A stretch of 64,000 bases of DNA from Rhodopseudomonas palustris (GCF_013415845.1 NZ_CP058907.1:1116001-1180000), one strand, 5' to 3'; counted from the stretch's first letter, positions 9,430 through 18,990 are shown. A program made the numbers and translations. Notes: generated by a model not told the origin, from the sequence alone.

Positions 9430-10266
9430 TCAGGCGGAGGGCCCAGAGAGTGCGGAGGCCGCAGAGAGTGCGGTCGCGATCGCGCGCAGGTCTTGCCAGG
9501 CGAGCCGCTTGTAGGTCGGCTGGCGCAGCAGGTAGGCCGGATGCAGCGTCGGCAGAGCGCGGATGGTGCGGGTGCCGGTGTCGTAGTCGAACCAGCGGCC
9601 GCGGGTGCGCATGATGCCGTCGCGGGTGCCGAGCAGCGCCTGGGTCGACGGGTTGCCGAGCGTCACCAGCAGGTCCGGGTTCACCAGTTCGATCTGGCGC
9701 CGGATGAACGGCAGGCAGATCTGGGTCTCCTGCGGGGTCGGCGTGCGGTTGCCCGGGGGACGCCACGGGATCACGTTGGCGATATAGACGTTGCCGCGGT
9801 TCAGTCCGATCGCTGCCAACATCAGGTCGAGCAGCTTGCCGGAGCGGCCGACGAACGGCAGCCCTTCGATGTCCTCGTCGCGGCCCGGCGCCTCGCCGAC
9901 GAACATCACCTTGGCCTGCGGATTGCCGTCGGCGAACACCAGCTGGGTCGCGGTCGCGCGCAACGCGCAGCCGTCGAACCGCTGCATCAGCTCGCGCAGC
10001 GCTTCCAGGGTCGGCGCGGTCGCGGCGGCTTCGCGCGCCGAGATGATGGCGGCGTCCGGGCTCGCAGGCGGTGCACCGAACGCCAGTGGTGGGGGCGGCT
10101 TGGCGTGCAAGGCGGGCTTGACGATCGGGCGCGGCTCGGGCGCCGCGGGTTCTGGCGCATCGTCGAGCATCCGGTTGATCGGATCCTCGGCCAAAGCGCA
10201 ATCCACCCCTGCGTCCAGATAGAACGCGAGCAATTGACGCAGGCTCGGCGCGGGATCGGGTGTCAT
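9430..10266 (-). CDS. Uracil-DNA glycosylase, family 4/5-like
   Basis: 278 residues. The UDG-superfamily catalytic segment [26 protein letters not shown] is near residue 120, with the second signature [13 protein letters not shown] near residue 235. The enzyme excises uracil from DNA as the first step of base-excision repair. Residues ~30-75 form a Pro/Ala-rich linker. In classical family 4 enzymes a CxxC pair near the start of the core binds a [4Fe-4S] cluster; here the matching region reads [15 protein letters not shown] with one cysteine, so the cluster may be altered or absent. It is divergent from the downstream ETF-QO gene (201 bases). Confidence 0.85.
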   Translation of the reverse strand: MTPDPAPSLRQLLAFYLDAGVDCALAEDPINRMLDDAPEPAAPEPRPIVKPALHAKPPPPLAFGAPPASPDAAIISAREAAATAPTLEALRELMQRFDGCALRATATQLVFADGNPQAKVMFVGEAPGRDEDIEGLPFVGRSGKLLDLMLAAIGLNRGNVYIANVIPWRPPGNRTPTPQETQICLPFIRRQIELVNPDLLVTLGNPSTQALLGTRDGIMRTRGRWFDYDTGTRTIRALPTLHPAYLLRQPTYKRLAWQDLRAIATALSAASALSGPSA

Positions 10267-10467
10267 GCGGCGTGGTTTATCGTGAATGGACGAAACAGAA
10301 CAGCCGATCTCGTTGCATCACGTTCCGCAGTGCGAAACTTATTTTCGCATCTATGATCTCGAGGCTGGAAAGATGAGCCAGCCGGTACATTTGGGTGGTT
10401 GTTCTTCTTCTAAAAATGCGAAAGAACACCCCAGGAAACGTCTCCGAGAGTCCTGCGAGAAAAAACG

Positions 10468-12126
10468 ATGAGTGATGAAACGCTGCCGCCCCGCGAATCG
10501 ATGGAATTCGACGTCGTGATCGTGGGTGCAGGCCCGTCGGGACTGTCCGCAGCCATTCGATTGAAGCAGATCAACCCCGAGTTGTCGGTGGTGGTGGTGG
10601 AGAAGGGCTCCGAAGTCGGGGCCCATATCCTGTCAGGCGCGGTGATCGATGTTTCGGCGCTCGACCGACTGATGCCGAGCTGGCGCGAGGACGAGAGCTG
10701 CCCGCTAAAGACCCACGTCGAAGACGACCACTTCTACGTCATGACGGCGTCGAAAGCGCTCAAGGTGCCAAACATCATGGTGCCGCCGATGCTCGACAAC
10801 CATAAGAATTTCATCGGCTCGCTCGGTGATCTGTGCCGCTGGCTCGGGCCGAAGGCCGAGGAACTCGGCGTCGAGATCTATCCCGGCTTCGCCGCGACCG
10901 AAGTGCTGTACGGCGACAATGGCGAGGTGCGCGGCGTCGCCACCGGCGACATGGGTATCGGCCGCGACGGCCAGCCGAAGGATTCCTACACCCGCGGCAT
11001 GGAACTGCTCGGCAAGTACACGCTGTTCGCCGAAGGTGCACGCGGCAGCCTGTCGAAGCAGCTGATCGCCAACTACAAGCTCGACAAGGATTCCAATCCA
11101 CCGAAGTTCGGCATTGGTCTCAAGGAAATCTGGCAGGTCGAGCCGTCCAAGCATCGCAAGGGCCGGATCGCCCACTCGTTCGGCTGGCCGCTCAGCAACA
11201 ATGTCGGCGGTGGCTCGTTCCTGTATCACTACGGCGACAATCTGGTGGCGGTCGGCTTCGTGGTGCATCTCAACTACGACGATCCGTATCTGTCGCCGTT
11301 CGAGCAGTTCCAGAAGTTCAAGACTCATCCGTCGGTAGCGCCGATCTTCGAGGGCGGCAAGCGTATCTCCTACGGCGCCCGCGCCATCACCGAAGGCGGC
11401 TATCAGTCGGTGCCGCGTCTGACTTTCCCGGGTGGCGCGCTGATCGGCTGCGCGGCCGGCTTCGTCAACGTGCCGCGCATCAAGGGCGTCCACAACGCGA
11501 TCGGCTCCGGCATGCTGGCCGCCGAACACGTCGCGGCGGCGCTCGCGGCGGGCCGCTCCAACGACGAGCCGGTGGACTACGAAAACGCCTGGCGCGACTC
11601 CGGCGTTGGCAAGGACCTGTTCCGCGTTCGCAACGTCAAGCCGCTGTGGTCGAAGTTCGGCACTGCCGTCGGCGTCGTGCTGGCCGGCTTCGAAATGTGG
11701 TGTTCGACGTTCGGCTTCTCGGTGTTCGGCACGCTGTCGCATGGCAAGCCCGACCGCTCGACGCTCGATCCGGCGAAGTCGCACGAGCCGCACAAAAATC
11801 CGAAGCCGGACGGCAAGCTGACCTTCGACCGCCTGTCCTCGGTGTTCCTGTCGAATACCAATCACGAGGAAGACCAGCCGGTGCACCTCAAGGTCGCCGA
11901 TATGCAGCTGCAGAAGACGTCGGAGCACGACGTCTATGCCGGCCCGTCGGGCCGCTACTGCCCGGCCGCGGTGTATGAGTGGGTGGAAGAGCCGACCGGT
12001 CCGCGCTTCGTGATCAATGCGCAAAACTGCGTCCACTGCAAAACCTGCGACATCAAGGACCCGAACGGCAACATCACCTGGGTTCCGCCGGAAGGCGGCG
12101 GCGGCCCGAATTATCAGGGCATGTGA
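10468..12126 (+). CDS. Electron transfer flavoprotein-ubiquinone oxidoreductase
   Basis: 552 residues, the usual length of ETF-QO. Residues ~12-35 hold the FAD-binding VVIVGAGPSGLSAAIRL. The C-terminus has a [4Fe-4S] motif in NAQNCVHCKTCDIKDP (CxxCxxC) plus an upstream Cys in SGRYCPAAVYEW. The protein ends GGGGPNYQGM as in known ETF-QO. It transfers electrons from ETF, reduced by acyl-CoA dehydrogenases, to ubiquinone at the inner membrane. It is monocistronic here, with ~200 bases of non-coding sequence upstream. Start is ATG 10468; a second ATG (SMEFDVV) 11 codons in is less likely. Confidence 0.95.
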   Translation: MSDETLPPRESMEFDVVIVGAGPSGLSAAIRLKQINPELSVVVVEKGSEVGAHILSGAVIDVSALDRLMPSWREDESCPLKTHVEDDHFYVMTASKALKVPNIMVPPMLDNHKNFIGSLGDLCRWLGPKAEELGVEIYPGFAATEVLYGDNGEVRGVATGDMGIGRDGQPKDSYTRGMELLGKYTLFAEGARGSLSKQLIANYKLDKDSNPPKFGIGLKEIWQVEPSKHRKGRIAHSFGWPLSNNVGGGSFLYHYGDNLVAVGFVVHLNYDDPYLSPFEQFQKFKTHPSVAPIFEGGKRISYGARAITEGGYQSVPRLTFPGGALIGCAAGFVNVPRIKGVHNAIGSGMLAAEHVAAALAAGRSNDEPVDYENAWRDSGVGKDLFRVRNVKPLWSKFGTAVGVVLAGFEMWCSTFGFSVFGTLSHGKPDRSTLDPAKSHEPHKNPKPDGKLTFDRLSSVFLSNTNHEEDQPVHLKVADMQLQKTSEHDVYAGPSGRYCPAAVYEWVEEPTGPRFVINAQNCVHCKTCDIKDPNGNITWVPPEGGGGPNYQGM

Positions 12127-12384
12127 TCAGCGTTCTGACCGCGCGGCTTTGACCACGCGTCCGTGAGCGGCGGCGAGGCGATGCCTCGCCGCGCGGCCAC
12201 GATGCTGCCATGTTGCCACCGTCTCAATCGTCTTCGACCGCCCGCTGGCGCCGTAGGGGGACCGCGGCGTTGTGCGCCGTCGGGCCTATCCTTGCGGTTG
12301 AGCGCCAAACGCGGCATTGTCGACGCGATGCTGCCGGCTCGGCGGCCGGGCCAACGAGCCTTTTCCTGGAGCTAGGCAACCTTG

Positions 12385-14169
12385 ATGCTTTCCCTTCGAA
12401 TCCGTCGATCGATGGCCGTCGCTCTCACGCTGGTGGCGATGCCGATCGCCGGACAGGCGCTGGCGCAAACCCCCGATCATCCGGCCGACAACGCGGCGCA
12501 GTTTCCGACCAGCCAGGATCTGCGCTCGATGACGACCGCCGGCAGCTACCTGGCCGCCCGCCACGCCAGCATCGAGCGTGACGCCGCCTCTGCCGCTGCG
12601 TTCTACCGCTCCGCGCTGCGCACCGATCCGAGCAACAACGAGCTGCTCGACCGCGCCTTCATCTCGTCGCTCGCCGAAGGCGACATCGACGAGGCGGTCA
12701 AGCTCGCGGATCGCGTGCTGAAGATCGACAAGTCCAATCGCGTCGCCCGGCTGGTGATCGGTATTCGCGATCTGAAGACCAAGAAATACGCTGCCGCGGT
12801 TCGCAACGTGAACCAGTCGGTGCGCGGCCCGATCACCGATCTGATCGCGACCCTGATCTCGAGCTGGTCGCTGTACGGCGCCGGCGACGTCAAGAGCGCG
12901 GTCGGCAACATCGACAAGCTGGCCGGTCCGGAGTGGTATCCGATCTTCAAGGATCTGCATTCCGGCATGATGCTGGAGCTGGCCAACCGCCAGAAGGACG
13001 CCGGCGAACGGCTGGAGCGCGCCTACAAGCTCGACGATTCCGCGCTGCGCGTGGTCGAGTCCTATGCGCGCTGGCTGTCGCGCAACAAGAGCGAGGCCGA
13101 GGCGCTCGCGGTCTATCAGGCGTTCGACAAGAAGCTGCCGCGTCACCCCCTGATCGAGGACGGCATCCGCGAGGTCAAGGCCGGCAAGAAGCTGCCGGCG
13201 CTGGTCGACAGCCCGCAGGCCGGCGCCGCCGAGGCGCTGTACGGCATCGGCGCGTCGCTGACCCGCCGCGGCGGCGAAGATCTGGCGCTGGTGTACCTGC
13301 AGCTCGCGCTCTACCTCGAACCCAATCATGCACTCGCGCTGCTGGCGCTCGGCGATCTCTACGAGTCGGTGAAGAAGCCGCAGATGGCGATCAAGGTGTA
13401 TGAGCGCGTGCCGGCGTCCTCGCCGCTGAAGCGCAACGCCCAGATCCAGCTCGCCACCGACCTCGACGCCTCCGACCGCAGCGAGGAAGCGATCAAGATC
13501 CTCAAGGGCGTGATCGCCGAGGACGGCAAGGATCTCGAAGCCATCATGGCGCTCGGCAATATCGAGCGCGGCCGCAAGAAGTTCGCCGATTGCGGCGAGA
13601 CCTACTCCAAGGGCATCGACGCGCTCACCGGTGCCGAGAAGAACGCCTGGGTGTATTACTACTTCCGCGGCATCTGCGAGGAGCGCTCCAAGCAGTGGGC
13701 CAAGGCCGAGGTCGACCTGAAGAAGGCGCTGCAGATGCAGCCCGACCAGCCGCACGTGCTGAACTATCTCGGCTATTCCTGGATCGATCAGGGCATCAAC
13801 CTCGACGAGGCGATGACCATGATCAAGCGCGCGGTCGATCAGCGCCCTGACGACGGCTACATCGTCGATTCGCTCGGCTGGGCGTACTACCGCATCGGCG
13901 ACTACGAGAATGCCGTGAAGACGCTGGAGCGGGCGATCGAATTGAAGCCCGAGGACCCGACCATCAACGATCACCTCGGCGATGCCTATTGGCGCGTCGG
14001 CCGTACGCTCGAAGCCCGCTTCCAGTGGGCGCACGCCCGCGACCTCAAGCCCGATCCGGAGGAGCTGCCGAAGATCGAGGCCAAGATCTCCAACGGTCTG
14101 CCCGAAGATGACAAGGCGTCGGCGGCGTCCGCGGACAAGAAGAAAGAAGACGGCAAGGGCGGCGGCTGA
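12385..14169 (+). CDS. Secreted tetratricopeptide repeat protein
   Basis: About 594 residues. ATG 12385 follows GGAGCTAGG and gives a clear signal peptide (MLSLRIRRSMAVALTLVAMPIAGQALAQ), so the protein is periplasmic or membrane anchored. Successive TPR units run through the protein; the clearest are near the C-terminus (HVLNYLGYSWIDQGINLDEA, YIVDSLGWAYYRIGDYENA, TINDHLGDAYWRVGRTLEA). It ends in a Lys/Asp-rich tail. TPR proteins of this layout are commonly found before ispE in alphaproteobacteria. A role in envelope complex assembly is plausible but not shown. The gap to ispE is 104 bases. Confidence 0.85.
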   Translation: MLSLRIRRSMAVALTLVAMPIAGQALAQTPDHPADNAAQFPTSQDLRSMTTAGSYLAARHASIERDAASAAAFYRSALRTDPSNNELLDRAFISSLAEGDIDEAVKLADRVLKIDKSNRVARLVIGIRDLKTKKYAAAVRNVNQSVRGPITDLIATLISSWSLYGAGDVKSAVGNIDKLAGPEWYPIFKDLHSGMMLELANRQKDAGERLERAYKLDDSALRVVESYARWLSRNKSEAEALAVYQAFDKKLPRHPLIEDGIREVKAGKKLPALVDSPQAGAAEALYGIGASLTRRGGEDLALVYLQLALYLEPNHALALLALGDLYESVKKPQMAIKVYERVPASSPLKRNAQIQLATDLDASDRSEEAIKILKGVIAEDGKDLEAIMALGNIERGRKKFADCGETYSKGIDALTGAEKNAWVYYYFRGICEERSKQWAKAEVDLKKALQMQPDQPHVLNYLGYSWIDQGINLDEAMTMIKRAVDQRPDDGYIVDSLGWAYYRIGDYENAVKTLERAIELKPEDPTINDHLGDAYWRVGRTLEARFQWAHARDLKPDPEELPKIEAKISNGLPEDDKASAASADKKKEDGKGGG

Positions 14170-14273
14170 GGCGGCGCGGCCGGCCTTTGCGGCGGAAACG
14201 CGAACGCGCCTAAAAGGGGGGTGGAGCTTCGGTTCGGATTCGACCAGAACCGGCGCTCCTGGAGACTTTTTCC

Positions 14274-15173
14274 GTGACTGACGGCTCTGCGATGACACTG
14301 CGTGACGAGGCGCGCGCCAAGGTGAACCTGACGCTGCGTGTGGTCGGCCGTCGCCCCGACGGCTACCACGAGCTGGAAAGCGTGGTGGCGTTTGCCGATT
14401 GCGCCGATCACTTGACCCTGCAGCCCGGCGCAGCGCTGAGCCTGACCACGATCGGCCCCGGCGCGCAGGATTGCGGCGACAGCGCCGACAATCTGGTGCT
14501 GAAGGCTGCGCGGCTGCTCGGTGAGCGGGTGCCGGACCTGACGACCGGCGCCTTCACCCTCGACAAGCATCTGCCGGTGGCGGCCGGCATCGGCGGCGGC
14601 TCGGCTGACGCCGCGGCGGCGCTGCGGCTGCTTGCCCGCGCCAATGATCTCGCCGTCGATGATCCTCGACTGGTCGAAGCCGCCCGGCTGACCGGCGCCG
14701 ATGTTCCGGTGTGCCTGCCGTCGAAGCCGTGTGTGATGACCGGCGTTGGCGAGAAGCTGTCGCCGCTGCCGCTGCCGCGGATCCCGGCCGTGATGGTCAA
14801 TCCGCGGGTACCGGTGGCCACCAAGGACGTGTTCACCGCGCTCGGTCTGAAGCCCGGTTCGCTTGCAGTCGGCGCCACTGACGTCCTGGCTGCACCGGCC
14901 TGGCCGGAAGCCGGCGCGGCGCTCGCCGATTGGGTCGTGGCGCTCGAGGCCGGCACTAACGATCTCGAACCGCCGGCCCTCAAGGTCGAGCCGGTGGTCG
15001 GCACCGTGCTGGAGGCGCTCCGCGCGACCGCCGGTGTCCAGCTCGCCCGGATGTCCGGATCGGGCGCGACCTGCTTTGCGCTGTATGCCGATGATGCTTC
15101 AGCCCGCGCTGCTGCCGACTCACTCCGCGCCGCGCATCCCGGCTGGTGGGTCCACGCCGGCAGCCTGAGCTGA
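14274..15173 (+). CDS. ispE: 4-diphosphocytidyl-2-C-methyl-D-erythritol kinase
   Basis: 299 residues from GTG 14274, favoured over ATG 14292 because a GGAG lies ~10 bases before the GTG. ARAKVNLTLRVVGRRPDGYHELESV is the IspE N-terminal signature, and LPVAAGIGGGSADAAAALR is the GHMP-kinase ATP loop. It phosphorylates CDP-methylerythritol in the non-mevalonate isoprenoid pathway in the cytosol. The polyprenyl diphosphate synthase that uses the pathway's products is encoded next door on the other strand, separated by a palindromic repeat. Confidence 0.96.
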   Translation: MTDGSAMTLRDEARAKVNLTLRVVGRRPDGYHELESVVAFADCADHLTLQPGAALSLTTIGPGAQDCGDSADNLVLKAARLLGERVPDLTTGAFTLDKHLPVAAGIGGGSADAAAALRLLARANDLAVDDPRLVEAARLTGADVPVCLPSKPCVMTGVGEKLSPLPLPRIPAVMVNPRVPVATKDVFTALGLKPGSLAVGATDVLAAPAWPEAGAALADWVVALEAGTNDLEPPALKVEPVVGTVLEALRATAGVQLARMSGSGATCFALYADDASARAAADSLRAAHPGWWVHAGSLS

Positions 15174-15190
15174 CGGCCGCTTCAGCGGCG

Positions 15191-15287
15191 GTCATCCCGG
15201 GGCGCGCGCAGCGCGAACCCGGGATCTCGCAGTTCAGAACATCTCGGGATTCCCGGTTCGCTCGCTTTGCGAGCGCCCCGGAATGAC
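15191..15287. repeat. Dispersed palindromic repeat (GTCATTCCGG family)
   Basis: A ~97-base element whose ends are inverted copies (GTCATCCCGGGGCGC at the left, GCGCCCCGGAATGAC at the right), with internal arms GCGAACCCGGGAT / TTCCCGGTTCGC. Copies of the same family occur at 23567-23715 and 31970-32242. It lies between convergent ispE and the polyprenyl synthase gene and could act as a bidirectional terminator or mRNA stabiliser. Confidence 0.8.
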
Positions 15288-15317
15288 GGTGCTTGTTTGA
15301 GGAAGAGCTGCGTCCGC

Positions 15318-16328
15318 TCAGTGCGAACGCGCCAGGCAGAAAGCCACCACCTGCTCCAGCGCCGTCTTCATCGGCGAGGAGGGGAACAGCGCCAGCGCGT
15401 CGACCGCCATCGCGCCGTAGTGATGGGCGCGCTGGATGGTGTCGTCGAGCGCGCGATGCTTGGTCATCAGCTTGATCGCCTGATCGAGGTCGGCATCCGA
15501 AATCTCGCCGCGCTCCAGCGACTTGATCCAGAACTCGCGCTCGGCGTCATTGCCGCGGCGGAACGCCAGCACCACCGGTAGGGTGATCTTGCCCTCACGG
15601 AAGTCGTCGCCGACGTTCTTGCCGAGCTTGGCGGCCTTGCCGCCGTAGTCGAGCACGTCGTCGATCAGCTGGAAGGCGATGCCGATGTTCATGCCGAACG
15701 AGCGGCAGGCCGACTGCTCCGGCTTTGGCCGGTTGGCGATCGCCGGACCGACTTCGCAGGCGGCGGCGAACAGTTCGGCGGTCTTGCCGCGGATCACCGC
15801 GAGATATTCGTCTTCGGTGGTTGCGGTGTTCTTGGCGGCGGCAAGCTGCATCACCTCGCCTTCGGCGATGGTGGCGGACGCCGACGACAGGATGTCGAGC
15901 GCGCGCAAGCTGCCGACCTCGACCATCATCCGGAACGCCTGGCCGAGCAGGAAGTCGCCGACCAGCACGCTGGCCTCGTTACCCCAGAGCATTCGCGCCG
16001 ACTTCTTGCCGCGGCGCATCTCGCTCTCGTCGACGACATCGTCGTGCAGCAAGGTGGCAGTGTGCATGAATTCGACTGCGGCAGCGAGCTTGATGTGGCC
16101 GTCGCCGGTGTAACCGGTGAGATTCGCCATCGCCAAAGTCAGCATCGGCCGCAGCCGCTTGCCGCCGGAAGAGATCAGGTGGTTGGCGACTTCCGGAATC
16201 ATGGTGACGTCGGAGCCGGTCCGCGACAGGATGGTGGCGTTGACGCGCTCCATGTCCGCCGCAACGAGTTCGACCAGTTGGTCGATCGAGGCGGTCGAGG
16301 GGCCCTCGAAGGGTACGATAACGGCCAC
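15318..16328 (-). CDS. Long-chain polyprenyl diphosphate synthase
   Basis: 336 residues. Both aspartate-rich motifs of trans-prenyltransferases are present: LLHDDVVDESEMRRGK near residue 92 and QLIDDVLDYGG near residue 218, with GGKRLRPML near residue 55. These enzymes extend farnesyl diphosphate with isopentenyl diphosphate; chain length here is probably octaprenyl to decaprenyl for the ubiquinone side chain. The residues before the first motif are small or aromatic in a pattern fitting long products, but exact length cannot be read. Divergent from the DUF2007 gene, 207 bases away. Confidence 0.93.
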   Translation of the reverse strand: MAVIVPFEGPSTASIDQLVELVAADMERVNATILSRTGSDVTMIPEVANHLISSGGKRLRPMLTLAMANLTGYTGDGHIKLAAAVEFMHTATLLHDDVVDESEMRRGKKSARMLWGNEASVLVGDFLLGQAFRMMVEVGSLRALDILSSASATIAEGEVMQLAAAKNTATTEDEYLAVIRGKTAELFAAACEVGPAIANRPKPEQSACRSFGMNIGIAFQLIDDVLDYGGKAAKLGKNVGDDFREGKITLPVVLAFRRGNDAEREFWIKSLERGEISDADLDQAIKLMTKHRALDDTIQRAHHYGAMAVDALALFPSSPMKTALEQVVAFCLARSH

Positions 16329-16535
16329 GCTGGCTCTCCAAATTCCGGGGACGGATGCGGCGAAGCTGCTCGCGCCATCCGCGCCTTGGTCCAGTCATCG
16401 AGGCGCCGGCCGGCTCGACCATTCCGCGCCTCATGCGGTTCCCTCTATAGCACGGGAACGACCCTTCAACGAGGCGATCGATCCCCCGCAACGGTCGGCG
16501 CGAGCTATAATGCAGGGACGACAGGAGAGGCAAGG

Positions 16536-16763
16536 TTGCGAGAACTGCTGCGGACGAACGACGCGGTACTGCTTTCGGCGGTGGGGGCACTGCTCGACGG
16601 CGCCGACATCGACCATTTGGTGCTGGACCAGAACATGAGCATTCTCGAAGGCTCGCTCGGGGTGATCCCGCGCCGCGTTCTGGTGCACGAGGACGATCTG
16701 GCCGGCGCGCGACGGTTGCTGACCGACGCCGGGCTGGCGAACGAACTCAGGTCCGATGACTGA
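16536..16763 (+). CDS. DUF2007 family small protein
   Basis: 75 residues from TTG 16536, chosen because a strong AGGAGAGG lies 7 bases upstream and the family begins with MRELLRTND. The body (LLSAVGALLDGADIDHLVLDQNMSILEGSLGVIPRRVLVHEDDLAGARRLL) matches the DUF2007 'putative signal transducing' fold, a ferredoxin-like PII-type domain of unknown role. Its stop overlaps the start of the methyltransferase gene by 8 bases, so the two are translationally coupled. TTG starts are missed by many gene callers. Confidence 0.85.
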   Translation: MRELLRTNDAVLLSAVGALLDGADIDHLVLDQNMSILEGSLGVIPRRVLVHEDDLAGARRLLTDAGLANELRSDD

Positions 16764-17535
16764 ACCGGTTGATCCGGCAGCGCAAACCGTCACCGAAGAC
16801 GGCTTTCTCGACGGCCGGCTGCGGCTGCGGCAACCCGTCACCGGCCACCGCGCCGGCCATGACGCGATCCTGCTGGCGGCTTCGACCCGGGCGAAGGCAG
16901 GCGATCGGGTGGTTGAATTCGGTAGCGGGGTCGGCGCCGCAGGGCTGGCGGTCGCGCGTCGGGTCGAGGGGATTGCCCCGTTGCTGGTCGAGATCGATCC
17001 AAGCCTGGCGGCGCTGGCCTGCGACAACGCGCGCCTCAACGGTCTTGTCGCCGAAACCGTCTGCCTCGACGTCACCGGTCCGGCCGAGGCGTTCGCGGCC
17101 GCCGGGCTCGGACCCGATACGGCTGACGCGGTGCTGATGAATCCGCCGTTCCATGATGCCGCCCGGCATCGCGGTTCGCCCGATCCGGCGCGGCAGTCTT
17201 CGCATCTGGCCACCCCGGCCACGTTGGAGGCCTGGGTCCACGCGGCGCGGCGGCTGCTCAAGTCAGGCGGGACGCTGACGCTGATCTGGCGGGCAGATGG
17301 GCTTGCCGATGTTCTGGGTGTGCTCGGACGCGGCTTCGGCAGCGTGATGATTCAGCCGGTGCACGGTCATGCCGACAAGCCGGCGATCCGTATTCTGGTT
17401 CGTGCGACGAAAGGCGGGCGGGCGCCGCTGATGCTTCTTCCAAGTTTGTTGCTCAACGATCCGTCAGGGCACCAGAGCCCGATGGTGCGGGCCGTGCTCG
17501 CCGGGGAGCAGATTTTGCCGCTGGCGCAATCCTGA
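16756..17535 (+). CDS. SAM-dependent methyltransferase, TrmN6-like
   Basis: 259 residues. The SAM-binding motif I is RVVEFGSGVGAAGLAVARRV near residue 50, and LMNPPFHDAARHRG near residue 130 is the NPPF/Y motif of N6-adenine methyltransferases. The combination matches COG4123 proteins related to TrmN6, which methylates A37 of tRNA1(Val). Substrate in this organism is inferred. Overlaps DUF2007 upstream by 8 bases; that pairing suggests a shared function. Confidence 0.85.
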   Translation: MTEPVDPAAQTVTEDGFLDGRLRLRQPVTGHRAGHDAILLAASTRAKAGDRVVEFGSGVGAAGLAVARRVEGIAPLLVEIDPSLAALACDNARLNGLVAETVCLDVTGPAEAFAAAGLGPDTADAVLMNPPFHDAARHRGSPDPARQSSHLATPATLEAWVHAARRLLKSGGTLTLIWRADGLADVLGVLGRGFGSVMIQPVHGHADKPAIRILVRATKGGRAPLMLLPSLLLNDPSGHQSPMVRAVLAGEQILPLAQS

Positions 17536-17567
17536 TCAGCGGCTGGGCAAAAACTACGCAGCGCTGA

Positions 17568-17666
17568 CTACTGCGGTTGCGGCTCGTTGTGCTTTGCCGG
17601 CGCGCTGGTGACGTGCACGGCCGCCAAAATCGCAGCGATCAACAACATCAGCAGGTAAATTTTCAT
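17568..17666 (-). CDS. Very small membrane or secreted protein (32 residues)
   Basis: An ORF of 32 codons: MKIYLLMLLIAAILAAVHV then a short polar tail with Pro/Gln. The start ATG at 17666 is preceded by GGAGGGACCG, an excellent ribosome-binding site. The first 19 residues form one hydrophobic helix, so the product is either a single-pass microprotein or a tiny secreted peptide. It is divergent from the S49 peptidase gene (114 bases). I do not recognise a family. Support is the ribosome site plus the clean hydrophobic composition. Confidence 0.55.
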   Translation of the reverse strand: MKIYLLMLLIAAILAAVHVTSAPAKHNEPQPQ

Positions 17667-17780
17667 CGGTCCCTCCGCTGCGTCGTTGCAGCCTCGTCCC
17701 TATATGAATCCTGCGTTGCAAAACACGTTCCATACCTACCAAGTGGTGGCATTCGAGATGGTCGACAATAGGGTGAAGCG

Positions 17781-18683
17781 ATGAGCGATGCTGCGATCAG
17801 CGGTCGCAGCGAGCAGGGCTGGCTCGCCGGTCTCGGCAACTGGATTCCGGCGCGTTTCCGACGCGACATTCCGGTGGTGCCGGTGGTGCGGCTGTCGGGC
17901 ACGATCGGTGCGGTAACCCCGCTGCGGCCGGGCCTGACGCTTGCCGGAGTCGCCAAGCTGCTCGACCGCGCCTTCTCCACCCGCAACGCCAAGGCGGTGG
18001 CGCTGGCGATCAATTCGCCGGGCGGCTCGCCGGTGCAGTCGCGGCTGATCTATCTGCGCATCCGAGCGCTCGCCGCCGAGAAGAAGCTGCCAGTGTACGC
18101 ATTCGTCGAGGATGTCGCGGCATCCGGCGGCTACATGATCGCCTGCGCGGCCGATGAGATCTATTGCGACCCGTCGTCGATTCTCGGTTCGATCGGTGTC
18201 GTCGGCGGCGGCTTCGGCTTTCAGGAACTGATCAGGAAAATCGGCGTCGAACGCCGGCTCTACACCGCCGGCGAGCGCAAGGCGCAGCTTGATCCGTTCC
18301 TGCCCGAAGACCCGCAGGAAGTCGCGCGGTTGAAGGTGCTGCAGCAGGAGATCCACGCGCTGTTCATCGCGCTGGTGAAGGAGAGCCGCGGCACCCGCCT
18401 GAAGGGCGAGGAGTCGAAACTGTTCACCGGCGAGTACTGGGCCGGCGCCACCTCGGTGTCGCTCGGGCTTGCTGATTCGATCGGTGATTTGCGCGCGGTG
18501 CTGCGCGGCAAGTTCGGCGACAAGGTCCGCACCCCGCTGATCTCGCCGCCGACCGGTCTGCTCGCCAACCTGTCGCGCAAATCGAGCGGTGCGGGAGCTT
18601 CGCTCGACGGCGTCGCTGCACTCCCCGAATCAATGATTACGGCGCTGGAAACGCGGGCGATCTGGGCCAAATACGGCTTTTGA
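17781..18683 (+). CDS. S49 family signal peptide peptidase-like protein
   Basis: 300 residues. The Clp/crotonase-like fold of family S49 is clear: LAINSPGGSPVQS near residue 75, the nucleophile serine in VEDVAASGGYMIACAADEI near residue 115, and SSILGSIGVVGGGFGFQELIRKIGV after it. Single-domain length matches SohB/SppA2-type enzymes, which cut signal peptides or membrane protein remnants. There is no strong N-terminal membrane helix, so a cytosolic or peripheral position is possible. Start ATG 17781 has GGTGAAG-type sequence before it. Confidence 0.9.
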   Translation: MSDAAISGRSEQGWLAGLGNWIPARFRRDIPVVPVVRLSGTIGAVTPLRPGLTLAGVAKLLDRAFSTRNAKAVALAINSPGGSPVQSRLIYLRIRALAAEKKLPVYAFVEDVAASGGYMIACAADEIYCDPSSILGSIGVVGGGFGFQELIRKIGVERRLYTAGERKAQLDPFLPEDPQEVARLKVLQQEIHALFIALVKESRGTRLKGEESKLFTGEYWAGATSVSLGLADSIGDLRAVLRGKFGDKVRTPLISPPTGLLANLSRKSSGAGASLDGVAALPESMITALETRAIWAKYGF

Positions 18684-18801
18684 AAGATGCACGGCGGCGC
18701 GGCCTCCGCGCCATTTGGTCCCGTCAGCGTGAGTTGCGAGTGATCGCCCACTGAGCGAAGATGCAACAGGGGCGTGACGCGACTCAAGGAGAGGTTGGAC
18801 G

Positions 18802-18990
18802 ATGCCGCCGCTGCTCGTATTGGCTGGAAGCCTGGTGGGCATCGCCATGGTGCGGTGGGCCTTCCGCACCGCCGGACGCGTGAATCAGGAGCTTGAGGTC
18901 GCCCGCGCGACGATGTTCGCCGACGCGGACCGCGCCAAGCTGCCGACGCTGCGGCCTGATCCGGTGACCGGCGCCTATCGGCCGGGCTGA
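18802..18990 (+). CDS. Small conserved-looking membrane protein (62 residues)
   Basis: MPPLLVLAGSLVGIAMVRWAFRTAGRVNQELEVARA then a soluble tail ending LRPDPVTGAYRPG. One N-terminal membrane helix with the rest probably cytosolic. The start is preceded by AAGGAGAGG, a strong ribosome site. It sits 118 bases after the S49 peptidase on the same strand. Similar small proteins occur in Bradyrhizobiaceae by my recollection; no function is known to me. Confidence 0.75.
   Translation: MPPLLVLAGSLVGIAMVRWAFRTAGRVNQELEVARATMFADADRAKLPTLRPDPVTGAYRPG

Noticed and set aside
12286..14298. A 670-codon frame antisense to the TPR gene
   Set aside because: Shadow frame of a GC-rich gene; the sense protein has a signal peptide and TPR repeats.
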